NCBI GenBank assembly: GCA_011033025.1
Contig: WFMF01000112.1
Coordinates: forward strand, 124,001-188,000
Direction: 5' to 3'
Origin: Beroe forskalii
Lineage: Eukaryota; Ctenophora; Nuda; Beroida; Beroidae
DNA: 64,000 nt
Shown here: positions 36,100 through 47,491 of the stretch, one piece after another
Layout: each line of letters begins with the position of its first letter
Numbering within the stretch: position 1 is the stretch's first letter
Program-made: the position numbers and the translations under genes
The notes under the pieces: generated by a model
Databases searched by the model: none
What the model saw: only the letters and a program-made list of their open reading frames with translations
Told to the model about the DNA's origin: nothing

Positions 36100-36344
36100 G
36101 ATAACTTTTGACGGAGAATAGGGAGGATACTCACATCATATCACATTCTAGAGGAATAATGACTGATCAATAAAACAATTGATGCTCTTTTATAATCCAA
36201 GAAACACAGCAATGATATTAATATCAGTTTATCTTAGGTGAAACTGGACCATGCACTTATATCTAGAATTAATACACCGAATCGATGATTGATGAAATAC
36301 TGCATTTGTTCATACTTCCAGCTTCATTTTTTTTCGTTCATGAT

Positions 36345-36405
36345 ACAACGAAACAACGTATTATGCCAATAGAAAGTTTTCTATTGGCATAACACGTTTC
36401 GTTGT
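36345..36405. repeat. Near-perfect 61-bp hairpin
   Basis: acaacgaaac...ttatgccaatagaaa pairs with tttctattggcataa...gtttcgttgt around a short loop. It lies 250 bp upstream of the STXBP start codon on the gene's 5' side. It may be a tiny foldback transposon or a 5'-UTR/promoter structure. Confidence 0.7.
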
Positions 36406-37372
36406 GCAGCGAATAAAACAACATTAGGTTATTTAGAATATTACCAAATTATAGAAGTACAATCTACAAAACAACATGATAGATATAATAGATACTAGCA
36501 ATTAGCATCTGTCGCATATCAATTATATCATACATACATCTCTGTGAAGTAACTGAATAAGACTCCAAATACACAGCTCTGAAACTTCCTTCGCCTGTAT
36601 TATAATAAATGTAGATGAGTTACATTTAAATTCGCAGAATCACGATCGAGGAAAGGCTAAACAAACGACAGCAATTATAAAATCAAACATCAAAATACTA
36701 TGTTGAATCAATAAATAAATAGTCGAGTCTTCAAATTTCTTGCTCAATTTCCAAAACGATTGAAAAGTCTTGACTCTTTCAGGTATATATATTTTATTTT
36801 CTAATCAATATCAAACATAATTTTAGATGTATAAAAGAACTATGAAAATAAATAACAGAACCATGCATGATAGAGATGATAAATCAGAACATTATTTTTT
36901 TCATATAAGTTGTATTTTATCACATAATCTGACTTGTATTATTACATAGTAATCATTCATGCAGCACTAACTGACAAGTTGACAAGTTTTTATTTCAGTA
37001 AATTCAATTAAGTTCTCATTATTTGCAATGCCTTTACAGCTTAAATGAAATATTGTTTAACAATAATTTTGAAGTTTGGACATTCATTGAACCCATTATA
37101 TTGCTAATTTGATGATAAGAGTCACCCTGTTGGATTTTAAATAGTCTTATAAATATGAAATATATCTTATCAACGAATAAAACACTAAAATATTAGAACA
37201 AAAGCAGAAACCTGCAGAGAAGAACTTTAATGATTTCCATCAAGAGAAAAAGGCTAAATGTTTGATCAAAATCTAAAACGTCTTCAAAAAGTATTGCATG
37301 AATCTTTGCATGCCAGAAATTTGAGTTCTTCCTTCACATGTTTTCAATTTGATGAAGTGTACTTCCTTCCAG
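36406..37372. other. Intergenic region between divergent STXBP and RCC1-like genes
   Basis: Very AT-rich. I see no upstream RCC1-type exons here, although the downstream gene needs them. The presumed STXBP promoter lies at the left side. Confidence 0.5.
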
Positions 37373-37904
37373 GAAATTCCATGGAAGCTGATCCAGTGTT
37401 ACTGTTCGATGAAGATACTGATATCAGTGCTGTGTCCTGTGGAAGGAGCCATACGGCCTTCCTAACTACAGGTCTATGATAAATCTATGATAACATGCGA
37501 TACTGAATACTTCTAAGTTTGAACCTTCCTGCACCCCAACGCACGGGCATAGGTATTCGGACCCAAATAGGCGAAGTGCTGGAACATGATTGATTCTGAT
37601 TTCTGATCATCAAAGGAACTTCTCTGGCATTTGTTATAACCGACTTTTTTATTTACATCTTTACATACCCTCTCCTATCCAGCCGAACAAACTGACAATA
37701 CTCTATATTATCGTGATATGTGTTTCAGACAAGGACTTGTACGTGTGTGGAGCTAACAAGTACGGTCAGTGTGGCCCACTGAATGAGAATGAGGCTGTGT
37801 TTTGGGAGAACGTCTTACCACGTACACCTTTGGCACGCCAGGTGGTGACCGTCAACTGCGGACCGTGGTCAACTTACTATCTTTGGGAACCCTCTGTTAC
37901 TTGA
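37373..37904 (+). CDS. RCC1-repeat protein, last two exons only
   Basis: Exon 37,373-37,471 follows a strong acceptor (cttccttccag) and encodes ISAVSCGRSHTAFLTT. Exon 37,729-37,904 continues in phase with DLYVCGANKYGQCG and ends VNCGPWSTYYL...stop. SCGxxHTAxLT followed by LYxxGxNxYGQxG is the RCC1 blade signature, and a GPW near the C-terminus recalls RCCD1-type proteins. Only about 90 codons are present, against the roughly 350-400 needed for a propeller. Either the 5' exons are missing or rearranged, or this is a gene fragment. RCC1 propellers act as exchange factors or docking platforms. The partner cannot be told here. Confidence 0.7.
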
Positions 37905-38198
37905 ACAATTTCTAGCATCTATGCACACAGTTTAAACTACTTAGACTTTTTGAGGTTCTTTTTAAAATTCGTCTGTCTTTGTTGATATGAAAGAATTATT
38001 TACACGGTCATTTCTACGGTCATTTCCTTTCAATTTTCTATATTTATCGAATTATTTTGTCGATCTCTATTCAGAATATTTTCCCTGAATATCTTTACTA
38101 TTAGAATTAGTCGTATTTCTTGATTGTGAATCCCTCCATCTTCATTCTTCACTGAACCATGACTGAAGCTCTGTTTGATTCCCGGCCTCCGATAGGAA

Positions 38199-38809
38199 AT
38201 GGCAGATTTCTTAGAAGGTTGTCAAGGGGAAACTCTGGCTAGAGATGTAGATGTGCAGATGGAACGAATGGAGAGCAACATCTCAAAACAGGGCTACAGT
38301 GATGGATTCCTCGCTGGTAAACAGACAGGTTTGTTTCTACATTGGATTTATAATTCTTGATAAGTTTAATTCCTCATTCCTGTATTAATTGTTCTCGGTC
38401 AACTAAGCGTAACCACCATAATATCTTGGAATAACGGTTGCCAGTTAAAATTGCTCTGCATAATCAGTGTCCAGCGAGTTCCAATTCCACGTTTCATGTT
38501 CAATGACTGAAGACATTTCTATAAGACGGCCTGTTGATGAACTGTTGTTAGAAATGTTAAGGCTGACTGTGTAACATGTTCACTAGCAAAACCCTTGCCA
38601 CTGTAACGTGTTCGCTATCTCTGGCAGGAATCCAGGAGGGGTTCGATACGGCGTTCAAGCAGGGCGCTGACTTGGGTAGGAAGTGGGGCGAAGTCGAGGG
38701 GAAGATAAACGCCCTTATCTACCTCCATCCGGGCAAAGCTGATCAGTTCAAGTTGCTGCTGGAAGAGCTGGGCGAGACCTTCAACCAACAGAACACCTAC
38801 CATTCTCAG
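38199..38809 (+). CDS. YAE1: YAE1-like Fe-S cluster adaptor protein (exons 1-2)
   Basis: Exon 1 38,199-38,328 (ATG, MADFLEG) and exon 2 38,628-38,809 join in phase (KQTG|IQEGF). The protein has the deca-GX3 pattern of the YAE1/LTO1 family: GYSDGFLAG, QTGIQEGF, AFKQGADLG, WGEVEGKINAL. In yeast and human, YAE1 with LTO1 recruits the ABC protein Rli1/ABCE1 to the cytosolic Fe-S machinery. The first 104 residues are open. A GT donor at 38,810 implies at least one more exon, which I could not locate among the transposons to the right. LTO1 is an alternative, but the spacing after the G-repeats fits YAE1 better. Confidence 0.75.
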
Positions 38810-39785
38810 GTATTTGTGGTGTGTTTCACTGTTCATGCTCAGCTTAAGTTCCATTTGGCATGAGAACTGGATTTACATTGGGCAGTCACGACAACGAATT
38901 GTTACCGGGATACGGTTAAAGCACATGAAATTGAACCCGGTTGTTGTATTTCAGCACGTGATTTCACATCGATGAGTTGTAGAAATGAAGAAAAACCTCA
39001 ATTTTGCTAATAAATAATAATTCCAATATAATTCCAAGTTAGAGTTAGATTGTTATGAACTGCTTGAGGTTTAGTTACGTAGGTTCGAACTGAAAAATGG
39101 ATGTGTAATAATGGACTGGCCACATCCAAACCCACGAGTGGTCGAGCGGTTACCCCGCCAACTGCCAACGGTTTTGGTGGTTTTATAAGTAAGATAAAAG
39201 TAGTGGTATATTGAACTTAAGCACTTTCAATTTAGGGCAGGATCTTGGCTTTCAGTTGAATTCTAGCCAGAATTTTGTGCCCAAATATCGATGTAAGCTT
39301 TCATTTGGCAAATTTTGGTAAAAGGTTAAAAATGGCCCACGCTGAAGCTTCGGTCATTTCATATACGTTTCATGCCTTGAAGTTCATTATTTATGGAAGC
39401 CGTCACATATTACGTCATCATCGACGGGGGGTTCTAAACGATGGCAGATGATGACAAGGGGGAGAGAGGGGGTTTGAACTATGCTGACGTCAGCAAAATT
39501 TTTTGAAATTTTCGCATCCTAAGGAGTAAGGATACGATTTCCAGACGTTTTTCCATAATATTTGTTTTGAACTACCTTTTTTATTTCTGCAATATGATAT
39601 CTTTATTCGAAAATTTTCTAGGCACGTGACAGGCCATTTGATGATAAATTGTGGTTCATCTGAAACGAGTAGAACCATATTCTGCTTAATGCTTATCTCA
39701 AACGAATCTATCAAGATTAGACACACCTGATAGATATTTTATTCCCATTGTTTGGATCCGAAACTACCATAATCTATTATTATAA

Positions 39786-40838
39786 TCGAGAGAGGTAGTT
39801 CAAGGTAGGAGCTTTCGCTCTCCCAGAAAATCTGACACACTAGGAGTTGAAAACCCGCGATTTTTTGCAGGATGGTAGAAAAAAGGTGTCTCCCTAAGAA
39901 AGGTATTTTTATTTTGAATTTATGCTTTAGATTTTCCGTAATTAATGCTCAAAGTTGGAAAAAGGGTCGCGGAAAACAAGACCGAGATATAAACTTCATT
40001 CACCAGTTGCACGCGTTGCTATGGCTACATGTTGTAGCGCGTGCAAAACTGCACGTGCATTTTGACGAAGAATCTGACATTTCGTAATTTAGCATTTTGA
40101 AAACGTTGCAACTGTTTGAATTAATAATTTACGCTCTTAATGGAATTTTTGAGTTCGGTAAAAAGTTTACGACAGCACATTGTCAACTCTTATCACTGTT
40201 GTTATAGGAGCTTAGGAGAAAAGGTAAAAATTGAACATTTTTTTCCATTGTGAAAAAGGCGACAATTTTTTAAAGAAAGAAATTCGATGATTTGCTGCGA
40301 AAATTTGACGGAAGGAGGAAGTCGTATTTACTTACGTTAGAAGTGGGTTATAATAGATAAAAATGCGGACAATTTTAATTTCAATGAGCTTGGATTCAAA
40401 TTTGTTGCCCATCTTTCCTCCGAATCGAAACCTTGATATGTTCTTAAACCATTATAAGTTCGTTTTATTTACTGTGTCCTCAATGTTAATTTGCAATCGT
40501 AAAATTTGCACTATTTTTCATTCATTTTCAAAGACTATGTAAATATTTCGTAATTTTGTTACGTTGCACCCCTAGCCCAAGTAACAAAAAATTGCATCAA
40601 TGACTTATAGTGTTAGAAATCACAGTGGACACTTCCAAACTTTAAAAAAACGCACTTAATCATATTTCAATTTCATATTATACGTTCAAAAACGTTTGCT
40701 TATGTCATTTCTATAATTTATCAATATTTATGAAATTTGCGTTGTGAGCCATCAATTTTGAAAATACTGCGTACTTTAGGTTCGGGTGTCCTGTGGGCCG
40801 GGTGTCCTGTGACCTAGAAGGCCCAACGGGCCTTCTAG
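39786..40838 (+). mobile_element. Helitron A (1,053 bp, non-autonomous)
   Basis: It begins TCGAGAGAGGTAGTTCAAGG after A. It ends in a hairpin, AAGGCCC with loop AAC and GGGCCTT, then CTAG followed by T: the canonical Helitron 3' end and A/T target. The interior includes gcgcgtgcaaaactgcacgt and poly-A/T-rich stretches. The ORF at 39,872-40,087 is not conserved in Helitron B, so no protein is claimed. Confidence 0.85.
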
Positions 40839-40851
40839 TATATTATTTTAA

Positions 40852-41753
40852 TCGAGAGAGGTAGTTCAAGGTAGGAGCCTCCGCTCTCCCAGAAAATCTG
40901 ACACACTAGGAGTTGAAAAACCGCGATTTTTTGCAGAGTGGTAGGGAAAAGGTGTCTTCCTAAGACCGGTATTTTTTATTTTGAATTTAGGCTTTAGACT
41001 TCCCGCAATTAATGCTCAAAGTTGGAAAAAGGGTCGCGAAAAACAAAACCGAAATATAAGCTTCATTCCTCAGTTGCGCGCGTTGCTATGACTACGTTGT
41101 AGCGCGCGCAAAACTGCACCTGCATTTTGACGAAGAATCTGCCATTTCGTAATTTAGTATTTTGGAAGCGTTGCAACTGTTTAAATTCATTTTCGAGAAA
41201 GAAATTCGATGATTTGCTGCGAAAATTTGACGGAAGGAGGAATTCGTATTTACTTACGTTAGAAGTGGGTTTCAATAATAGATAAAACTGTAAAAATGGG
41301 GAAAATTTTAATTTCAACAGCCTGGATTCAAATTTATTGCCAATCTTTCCTCCGAATCGAGTATGTTCTAATAAACCATAGATAAGCTCGTATTATTTAC
41401 TGTGTCCATAATGTTAATTAGCAATCGTAAAATACTAAAATTTGAACTATTTTTTATTCATTTTCAAAGCCTATGTTAATATTTAGTAATTTTGTAACGT
41501 TGCACCCCCACCCCCAGTAACAAAAAATTGCATCATGACGTATAGTATTCGAAATAACAGTGGACACTTTCAAACTTTGAAAAAACGCAATTGATCATAT
41601 TTCAATTTCATATACGTTCAAAAACGTTTGCTTGTGTCATTTTTATAATTTGTCTTTATTTATGAAATTCGCGTTGTGAGCCATCAATTTTGCTTACTTT
41701 AGGCTCGGGTGTCCTGTGACTTAGAAGGCCCAACGGGGCAACGGGCCTTCTAG
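40852..41753 (+). mobile_element. Helitron B (902 bp), tandem to A
   Basis: It shows the same 5' end TCGAGAGAGGTAGTTCAAGG and about 90% similarity to Helitron A by eye, with a deletion in the middle. The 3' hairpin is AAGGCCC...GGGCCTT with its loop enlarged by an extra caacgggg, then CTAG. It is separated from A by 13 bp (tatattattttaa). Confidence 0.85.
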
Positions 41754-42154
41754 TTTGTTTTATAATTTTGAGGGGGGTTTGATCAATGCTTACGTCAGCA
41801 AGGGGAGGGGGTCAGCCAATGATGACAAATGCTGACAGACGGGGGGAGGGAGTCAAAATTGACCAAAAAAGTGCTGACGTAATATGTGAGTATGTGACAT
41901 CTCTCTTATCAGCTAAGCTATTGTAAAATTATAATTTGCAACTTAAGCTTATGAGTTTGCACCTATTCAAGCAGTTAATTGGCCAAGTATATATTTATGA
42001 AGAAAAGTTAAATTACCTTAAGCTATATTTCTTAGAAATAAAGCTTGTTCCTTAACTTCGTGAAAGAAATCTACACGTCAAGAAGAGCACATCCAACCTT
42101 TGATTGTGATATCGCGCACTACCATTTGTTTACTTGTATGATCGTGTCGCTGCA

Positions 42155-43675
42155 ATGCAAGAGACCCTGATTTCGAGAGTATCTTTCCACAGAATGACTC
42201 TAACGCTGCTCGTTACATTCTTTTGTTTTGATTGTGAGTCCCTTGTATGGGAAGGAGAAAACACTCCGCTGAAAAAAGAATCGCAACCCAATGGTTCAAA
42301 ACCAATGTTCATCGAGGAAGAAGAATACCTGCAAGAAGAAATTGATGACAATCTGATATTTCCGAAGGGGGATGTACCGTCAGTAGAGAATGCCTATGAT
42401 GTGAACCGTTTTCTGGGTGAGAATCTGCACTGCACCTGTCAGGATCCCAGTTCCTACCTCCTGACACACCTCCTGCACAGATTCCCTACCCCGGCTGGGC
42501 TAAGTGAGTGTTACAAGTACTGTATCTACATCTGGAATTGCAAGGTCTTTTCCTTCCAGCCAAAACAACACCTCTGTCTGCTCTTCGATGACGATAACGA
42601 CATCACCATTGGCTCAGGGGTGGATTTGGAGGCGCCGTCCCAGAGTTTCAGTAGACGGTGCCTGGAATGGCCTCCTCAACTCAGAGATATTTTCAGTCCA
42701 GGTATTTACAAGCCATTCGACCAGCCTACTCGAGTTCACATCTCTAAGGGAGACTCATGGGACAAATGTCTTAGTGTAAGTAAGTGTTTCCTGAGCGCTG
42801 AGAGAATGTTCTGGAATTCTGTAGTGTGGACTGACTGCTCCCGAGCCGAATTGTGGCAGTTAGAACCCCTTAAAACCAGGCCGTTTGACGGGAGCCACAA
42901 TGTGGTCCGCATTCGTCAAGCCTACAAAGAGCGGGGAATGGGTCGCCCTGATTACCCGGGGTTTGGGTGTAGCAACAGCAGCTCCCTTGCAACAGTTGCT
43001 TTTCGGGAGGGTGCGTGTCCCTCGACCATGAATTGCATCAGCATGAGCCGTCAAACCGTGGAAAAACTAGTAGAATACGACATCATAACCGACACTGGCA
43101 TTGAGTTGTTCAACCAGACTTACCTCGTCTCTCGTGATGAGACCGCGATGTTGCACTCGTTGGAGAGGTTGCAGTTTAACGGCACCGAGTTCCAACCCTC
43201 GTTCCGAGACTTCGCCGAGACCTCCTTCCCCGTCCCAGTGGACATGCTGACTGGGGTCCGGATATACCGACCCTACCCAGCGAGGACAGTGTGTCGGGTC
43301 GAGGACTTGGCAGTGAGCCACGGCAAGGTGGATAATCCTGACAAGCTGCCGCTCTTCTGGGAAGGTGCCAGCGTTAGGATTGAGTGCGAGAAGGGGTACA
43401 GCGTGGTGGAACTGAACTTCAACTTGGAGCAGTTTGTGGTGTGCACTAAGAAGCAAAGCATGAAGAGGCCCTGGCCTTGCAGGAAGGAGGGCGGTAGCAG
43501 TCCCCCTCCTCCTGTCAGTAGTGGTATTACCATTGCTAATGCCACTAGTGAAGTTCTGCACACAGCGGAGGGGGTAGTAACTAGTAGGGGCCAGGGCAAT
43601 GTCGCTCAAATCACCAGTTCAGCAACTGTACTATTCTTATCACTCTTCAGTGTGGAATCAAGCATGCTATCTTGA
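42155..43675 (+). CDS. Intronless secreted or GPI-type protein with PAN-like and sushi-like segments
   Basis: About 506 codons in one exon. I chose the first in-frame ATG at 42,155. A second ATG at 42,194 directly precedes the hydrophobic stretch LTLLVTFFCF, a signal peptide. An acidic linker (EEEEYLQEEIDD) follows. Residues about 95-165 have CTCQDPSS, CYKYCIYIWNCKVFSF, HLCLLFDDD and RRCLEWP, which resembles a PAN/apple module. A cysteine-poor middle follows. About 60 residues near the end (VRIECEKGYSVV...CTKK...WPC) look like half a sushi/CCP domain. A proline/serine linker and a final hydrophobic SSATVLFLSLFS suggest a GPI-attachment signal. Several N-x-S/T sites are present. I recognise no family by full length. 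Being intronless among intron-rich genes, it may be a retrocopy or simply a single-exon gene. Confidence 0.75.
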   Translation: MQETLISRVSFHRMTLTLLVTFFCFDCESLVWEGENTPLKKESQPNGSKPMFIEEEEYLQEEIDDNLIFPKGDVPSVENAYDVNRFLGENLHCTCQDPSSYLLTHLLHRFPTPAGLSECYKYCIYIWNCKVFSFQPKQHLCLLFDDDNDITIGSGVDLEAPSQSFSRRCLEWPPQLRDIFSPGIYKPFDQPTRVHISKGDSWDKCLSVSKCFLSAERMFWNSVVWTDCSRAELWQLEPLKTRPFDGSHNVVRIRQAYKERGMGRPDYPGFGCSNSSSLATVAFREGACPSTMNCISMSRQTVEKLVEYDIITDTGIELFNQTYLVSRDETAMLHSLERLQFNGTEFQPSFRDFAETSFPVPVDMLTGVRIYRPYPARTVCRVEDLAVSHGKVDNPDKLPLFWEGASVRIECEKGYSVVELNFNLEQFVVCTKKQSMKRPWPCRKEGGSSPPPPVSSGITIANATSEVLHTAEGVVTSRGQGNVAQITSSATVLFLSLFSVESSMLS

Positions 43676-43687
43676 TAAAAACTATAC

Positions 43688-44892
43688 GTGTTGCGGAAAT
43701 ATTGCAAACTTTCGGTGACTTATGCTGTTATATTAAATGAGATACAGGATTCTTTTGATACTATCCTAGAAGCTGTCAAATGTGAAAAGATCTTGAAGCT
43801 GGAACCAAGAATGTTCTCCAGACTTGACAAAGATACCATCGCATCATGGCTGGTTGGAGCATTGGATAATTTGCGAATAAGTAGGAACTTGATTCGAGAT
43901 GCGACAGTGGAGATTGAAGAGCTGAAAGTGGAAGTTGACGAGCTGCAGAAACAGGCGCTAGGAGACAAGTCAATGATTATTGAGCTGCAGCGGGAAGTGA
44001 TAGAAGGCAAGAAGGAGGTGATGGAAGGAAGCAGGGAGCAGATCAAACAGGTTCAGTCATCGCTGCAGACGGAGATAAAGAGTTATAGAGATGCTGTCTG
44101 TTTGCAGAAGGAGAGTTCTAAGGGTGATTTGGATCAAATCACAGTGCAAGATGTGAAGGAAGCAGTAAAAGTCGTGACAGAAGATAGCACTAGGAGAAAG
44201 AACATCATGATCTTTGGACTTGAAGAGAAGGGTAGCCTCAAGACTAATGTGACTGGTCTGTTGAAGCAGCTTGGTGAACAGCCACATATCGAGAACTGTG
44301 AACGGATTGGGCGAACCGAGCCGAATTCAGCGCCCAAGCCTGTTAAGGTAACATTGAGCAGCGCCAGTTTCGTGGAGACAACGTTGAGGAGATCTCATCT
44401 GTTACGAGGAAACAAGGAATACGACTCAGTGTACATCGGACCAGACAGATCTGAAGAAGAGAGGAAAGCTCACAGAGAACTTGTTCACAATCTGAGGAGG
44501 AAAATCAACGAAGAACCGGAGAGTTATCACATCATCAGAAAGGATCGGATCATCAGCTTCTCGAAGACGAAGAACAGTCCTCAATATCATCACCCGGCTA
44601 CAAAAGAAGGAACATCACCTCCACCCCCAAGATAGACTTTTTCACCAGCGTCACTGACAATTGGCATTTTGGACTTGACATTAAGTTTATTTTTGGAGAG
44701 TGGACTTTTTCCATTTGTTTTCTAGGGGATATGTTTTTGCTACTTTGCCTTATACATATTTTTCAGGGTCTGATTTTTAATTTTAATTTATTATTTTTTA
44801 GGTAATCATTAATTTGATTACCTAACGGTCTGACATTACAGTATTTTTATGTAATAAGACTGTAATTCTTATTCTTATTCTTATTCTTATTA
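43688..44892 (+). mobile_element. ORF1-only non-LTR retroposon (HAL1-like)
   Basis: The open frame runs to the stop at 44,635. It has no ATG before 43,811, so it may be 5'-truncated. Residues about 75-150 are a coiled coil (LKVEVDELQKQ, IIELQREVIEGKKEV). Then come RRKNIMIFGLEEK, CERIGR, KPVKVTLSS and VYIGPDRSEEERKAHRELV, which matches the RRM-like/C-terminal part of LINE ORF1 proteins common in marine invertebrates. Only about 250 bp separate the stop from the 3' end. They hold a hairpin (taggtaatca/tgattaccta) and a (TTCTTA)n tail at 44,868-44,891. No endonuclease or RT lies between, so the unit looks like an ORF1-only element. It begins 13 bp after the stop of the preceding gene. Confidence 0.7.
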
Positions 44893-45049
44893 AAATGGAC
44901 CTGTTCCTTCGTTTCAACATTTTTTATGGCTGACTTTGCTGCAACTTTATATGTGGGAAATTGGGGCATTCCGAACAGACCATTACAGAACAGACCAGTT
45001 GAAAATTATAAAAAGAGAAACATCATGGAAATTAATTTAAGTGAATAAA

Positions 45050-45877
45050 TCTTACTTATAATTCCGTAAGAGCACGTTAATTATGTCTGTTTGTGCTTCC
45101 GTACACAATTAAATTTGAGCTTGCCAAGAAATTATCAATACAAGAGAAACTAAGGCGCAGTGGTGCATATTGGTGCTGTTGCTATGGAGACCAATTTTAG
45201 TGCAGGTGCAGATTATGATCAGTTCTATGCGAGTGCTTTCTATTACGCTTCTACTGTTTAATGCTTAACTGTAGATTTTGAAAATTTGACGTTTTCTTTA
45301 CTTTAAGATCAAGATCTCAAGATGGAGAATGGGCATTACTTGAAGAACGGAGGATATTTCAGATGGATAGTTTTCGTAAAACTGTGGCAGAGGTCGGTCG
45401 ATGATCAATGCTTAGTCAGTGACCTCAGTAGTAACTGTAGTTTTGAAATTGAATGTTCAGAGCAATCTGTGCTTTACAAATGTGTATAATTTAGTCGAAT
45501 ATAGATGAAGCAGATTACGAAGACAGTTCCTGGCCTGATATGAATAAATGTGAACAAAACAAAATTGTACAATTTCAGTACGAGAATCAGTTGTCAGAGT
45601 TAACATAATCTTGCAATCAAAACGGAACAAAAGTCACATGGTTTAGCACGACTGAGACTTACCGTTGAACTATTTTTTCACTCTGCTCCTTCATGAAATT
45701 GAATATTACATTTTGTTACTCACGTAACTAGAACTTTGAACCGATTGGAATTTGGAATACTTGATGCGGTAAAAAGTATACAATCAATTTGAATGGTCAT
45801 GTCCAAAATTTGCGAACGAGGTTCTGCGTAGCAGCGCCGAGTGAGCTGTGTGTTTGCAGGCCCAACGGGCCTGCTAG
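45050..45877 (+). mobile_element. Helitron C (828 bp, non-autonomous)
   Basis: It starts TCTTACTTATAATTCCGTAA after A. It ends with stem CAGGCCC, loop AAC, GGGCCTG and CTAG (45,874-45,877), followed by T. Its first 380 bp match Helitron D, and its last 80 bp ('gcgtagcagcgccgagtgag' plus the hairpin) match Helitron E. Confidence 0.85.
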
Positions 45878-47491
45878 TATGCAATAAATCAGTAAATAGA
45901 TATGCAATGCATATCTTCATTTTAGCATTGTATATCAACAAATCACATATTTCACCTAATAAGTAACATTATCAACTGTTTATATAATGGCATGCGGATA
46001 TACACAAAGACAGGTCACAGGAAGTTGAATTGTTTGTGTTTCATATTTGTTTGTGTTTCACCTTTGTTTGCCTTTTGTAACAAGATATGGATGGATCGGA
46101 CTACAGCACTTCTGTACTGTAGTTCGTAGATTAAAATATCTCTTGACTTTACTGCAGAAGAAAAATGAGTTGAAATAACGTGATTCTATTCGTTAAATCA
46201 ACTAATGCACGATAGTTTTTATCATCATTGTGCGAAACGTAATAGTGTAGAGGGAAGAAGGGTTTAAAAGATAGAGTTGTCCATGAGACCAAAGTTTTAT
46301 TTCTACCTATTATTATATTAACTAGGGATCCATCTCTAGGCTGTTTTTGTTTCGTTGTGTCTCTCCCCTCTCTCTAAATTTTACCGAAAGACGGGGGTGG
46401 AGGAACTTTTTGTTTTGTCGTGTTCGTGGCTCTTGGACTGCAGCTCTATCTTCCTATTACCTTCTTCCTAACAGACAACGCCCCAGAGAGTCACGTTCAA
46501 ACATAAGTATCCAATCAATTTTCTCTTTAACGTCGTTTTTTTTACTTTTTTAGAATATTTTTTAGAAGTTACCATAAATTATTTGTACCATGAAAGGTAT
46601 ATTGATAGCGCTGCGCGCGGTTGTGCTTTGTTCTCTTTGTAACCGACTCTCGCTTGTTTTAACCCATTTTTATTCTTATTATTATTTTCATTTTGTTTCT
46701 GGAAATTGGAATCAACCAGATTTTTTATTCTTCTTGTTCTGTTCTCATTCCGTTTACATTTGTTTACATTTACTCATGTTTTATATGCATGTATTTCTAT
46801 ATCTATTAACTATTTTTATATGCATGTATTTCTATATCTATTAACTATTTTCCTTTTTCTACTGCGATTTCCACCCTTTCCTCTTGTGCCCCTGTTTTTT
46901 TGGCAAGATTCTCCCGGAAACAATCTTTTTAATCTGATTTTATCTCCACATCAAAGAGTATCCTGACTGCCCCGTGCCAGGCCACACGTGAGTCGGTTTG
47001 TCGGCTCTCTTCTCCAAATTAAATCATGTTTCATGTTTGTTCCTCCTTTTTTCTATCGCATTTAGCTTTAATTGCATCAATATTTATCATCATTGGAATT
47101 TTCTGTTGAATTAGTGAATTGCATCACTATAGATTATTATCTATTTCATTGGAATTTTCTATTTATAACTCCATTTTGCTTTCCCAAGAATGTGATCTTG
47201 ATATTCTGAATGCGCCTGTATCTGTATCTTTCCTGCTCTGTTCCCGTGTCATGATGCTTCGTTTTGTTGTTCTAGAATTTGTTCTAAATCAATCAGTCAG
47301 AGGTATATATGTGCGACTGTGTGTTTCATGTTTAATACGCTTAATAAGTTAATAATACACTTGTAAACATTCAAATGTCGAAAAAGATGGAGAAAAGTCA
47401 TAGTCTTTTGTTTTTTTTTGTTTTTTTTAGGATTTTTGAATTCAAACATAACGCTTCAGGTACCTTATATGTCAGGAGCAGTTTGGTGACA
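45878..47491. other. T-rich spacer; 35-bp tandem duplication
   Basis: Strong T/C bias from 46,340 on, with no credible exon. A 35-bp unit containing atatgcatgtatttctatat is duplicated perfectly at about 46,781-46,850. The ORFs here are frame shadows of the T-rich strand. Confidence 0.6.

Larger units (their letters stand above)
39390..41905. mobile_element. TIR element hosting two Helitrons
   Basis: 'gtcacatattacgtcatc' near 39,403 is mirrored by gctgacgtaatatgtgag near 41,872. Both flank G-runs (acggggggttc; gaggggggttt) and gctgacgtcagca or variants. The sequence between is mostly the two Helitrons below, so the pre-insertion element was about 0.55 kb. End points are approximate. Confidence 0.55.

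Noticed and set aside
39872..40087. 71-codon ORF in Helitron A as a Helitron protein
   Set aside because: The sister copy at 40.9 kb does not keep the frame and no Rep or helicase motif is present.
46347..47352. Several hydrophobic ORFs upstream of the P450
   Set aside because: Strong T-richness of the strand produces hydrophobic translations. No family motif or splice pattern was found.
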